This document shows, piece by piece, positions 5,101 through 5,285 of a DNA stretch of 5,285 bases. Every line of letters starts with the position of its first letter. Within the stretch, counting starts at the first letter, position 1. The stretch is from Eubacterium sp. (GTDB taxonomy: Bacteria > Bacillota > Clostridia > Oscillospirales > Acutalibacteraceae). The DNA is taken from contig JAIDLO010000014.1 of assembly GCA_029050995.1 (NCBI GenBank), forward strand, positions 1 through 5,285, given 5' to 3'. The notes beneath the pieces were generated by a model. The model saw only the letters and a program-made list of their open reading frames with translations, did not search any database and was not told the DNA's origin. The translations under genes were made by a program, and so were the position numbers.

Positions 5101-5285
5101 ATGAGAATAAATGAAGAAAGCATTAAAGAATTTTCTTTAACGGGTAAAGATACAAAGATATCAAATAATTTGGTGTTTTTTATGGCTGTGTTTATTGTTA
5201 TCCATGGTATTATAATTGCGATATTCAAACAATCAATTGTTTTCTCTGTTTTACTTACTTTGCCATTTCTGCTATTATTCTTATG
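5101..5285 (+). CDS. Start of a membrane protein gene, cut by the right edge
   Basis: An open frame runs from ATG 5101 to the end of the window: 61 complete codons, then two bases of the next. AGGAG (5086-5090) lies 10 nt before the ATG, which supports a real start. The protein begins MRINEESIKEFSLTGKDTK, a polar N-terminal stretch of about 23 residues. Two hydrophobic segments follow at about 24-42 and 46-61, separated by the short charged turn FKQS, so at least two membrane helices are likely. I do not recognise the family. It is in the same direction as the dehydrogenase but separated by a terminator and the REP-like hairpin. No clear promoter of its own is visible between them. Confidence 0.65.
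   Translation, partial: MRINEESIKEFSLTGKDTKISNNLVFFMAVFIVIHGIIIAIFKQSIVFSVLLTLPFLLLFL

Noticed and set aside
1..5285. CRISPR array, tRNA/rRNA genes, insertion sequence or phage genes
   Set aside because: No spaced direct repeats of CRISPR size, no cloverleaf or rRNA motifs, and no transposase, integrase or structural phage protein were seen on either strand.

Overview
The window looks like AT-rich chromosomal DNA from a low-GC Gram-positive anaerobe, most likely a gut or rumen clostridium of the Ruminococcaceae/Oscillospiraceae type. This is inferred from the gene content: a CwlD-like cell-wall amidase, a RadA with the usual Firmicutes layout, and a secreted modular protein (Cys-rich segment, Ig-like repeats, FN3, CAP) of a kind common in that family. 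Near-consensus sigma-A promoters and GGTGA or AGGAG ribosome sites agree. No species is claimed.

Layout. Positions 1-149 hold no convincing gene. They do contain a near-consensus leftward promoter (121-149), with an operator-like palindrome at its start site and at least about 110 nt of leader running off the left edge. A leftward terminator (163-210) closes a three-gene minus-strand operon, read right to left: CwlD-like amidase (3200-3892), radA (1810-3186), and the secreted CAP-domain protein (226-1791). The intergenic gaps are only 13 and 18 nt. A 123-nt divergent intergenic region (3893-4015) carries back-to-back promoters whose -35 boxes share a small palindrome. It drives the operon leftward and a D-2-hydroxyacid dehydrogenase (4016-4984) rightward. 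The dehydrogenase ends in an intrinsic terminator with an odd hexamer-repeat loop. A REP-like hairpin (5047-5075) follows, and then the start of a small membrane-protein gene cut by the right edge (5101 onward).

How the genes work together. The amidase and the CAP protein act outside the membrane or at the wall, while RadA is a cytoplasmic recombination ATPase. Their link is tight co-transcription, not an obvious common pathway. The dehydrogenase is a separate metabolic unit, probably in hydroxypyruvate/glycerate or related 2-oxoacid reduction. I found no CRISPR array, tRNA, rRNA, insertion sequence or phage gene. I see no clearly new system. The items most worth checking are the REP-like hairpin, the left-edge promoter and leader, the shared divergent-promoter palindrome and the modular CAP protein.
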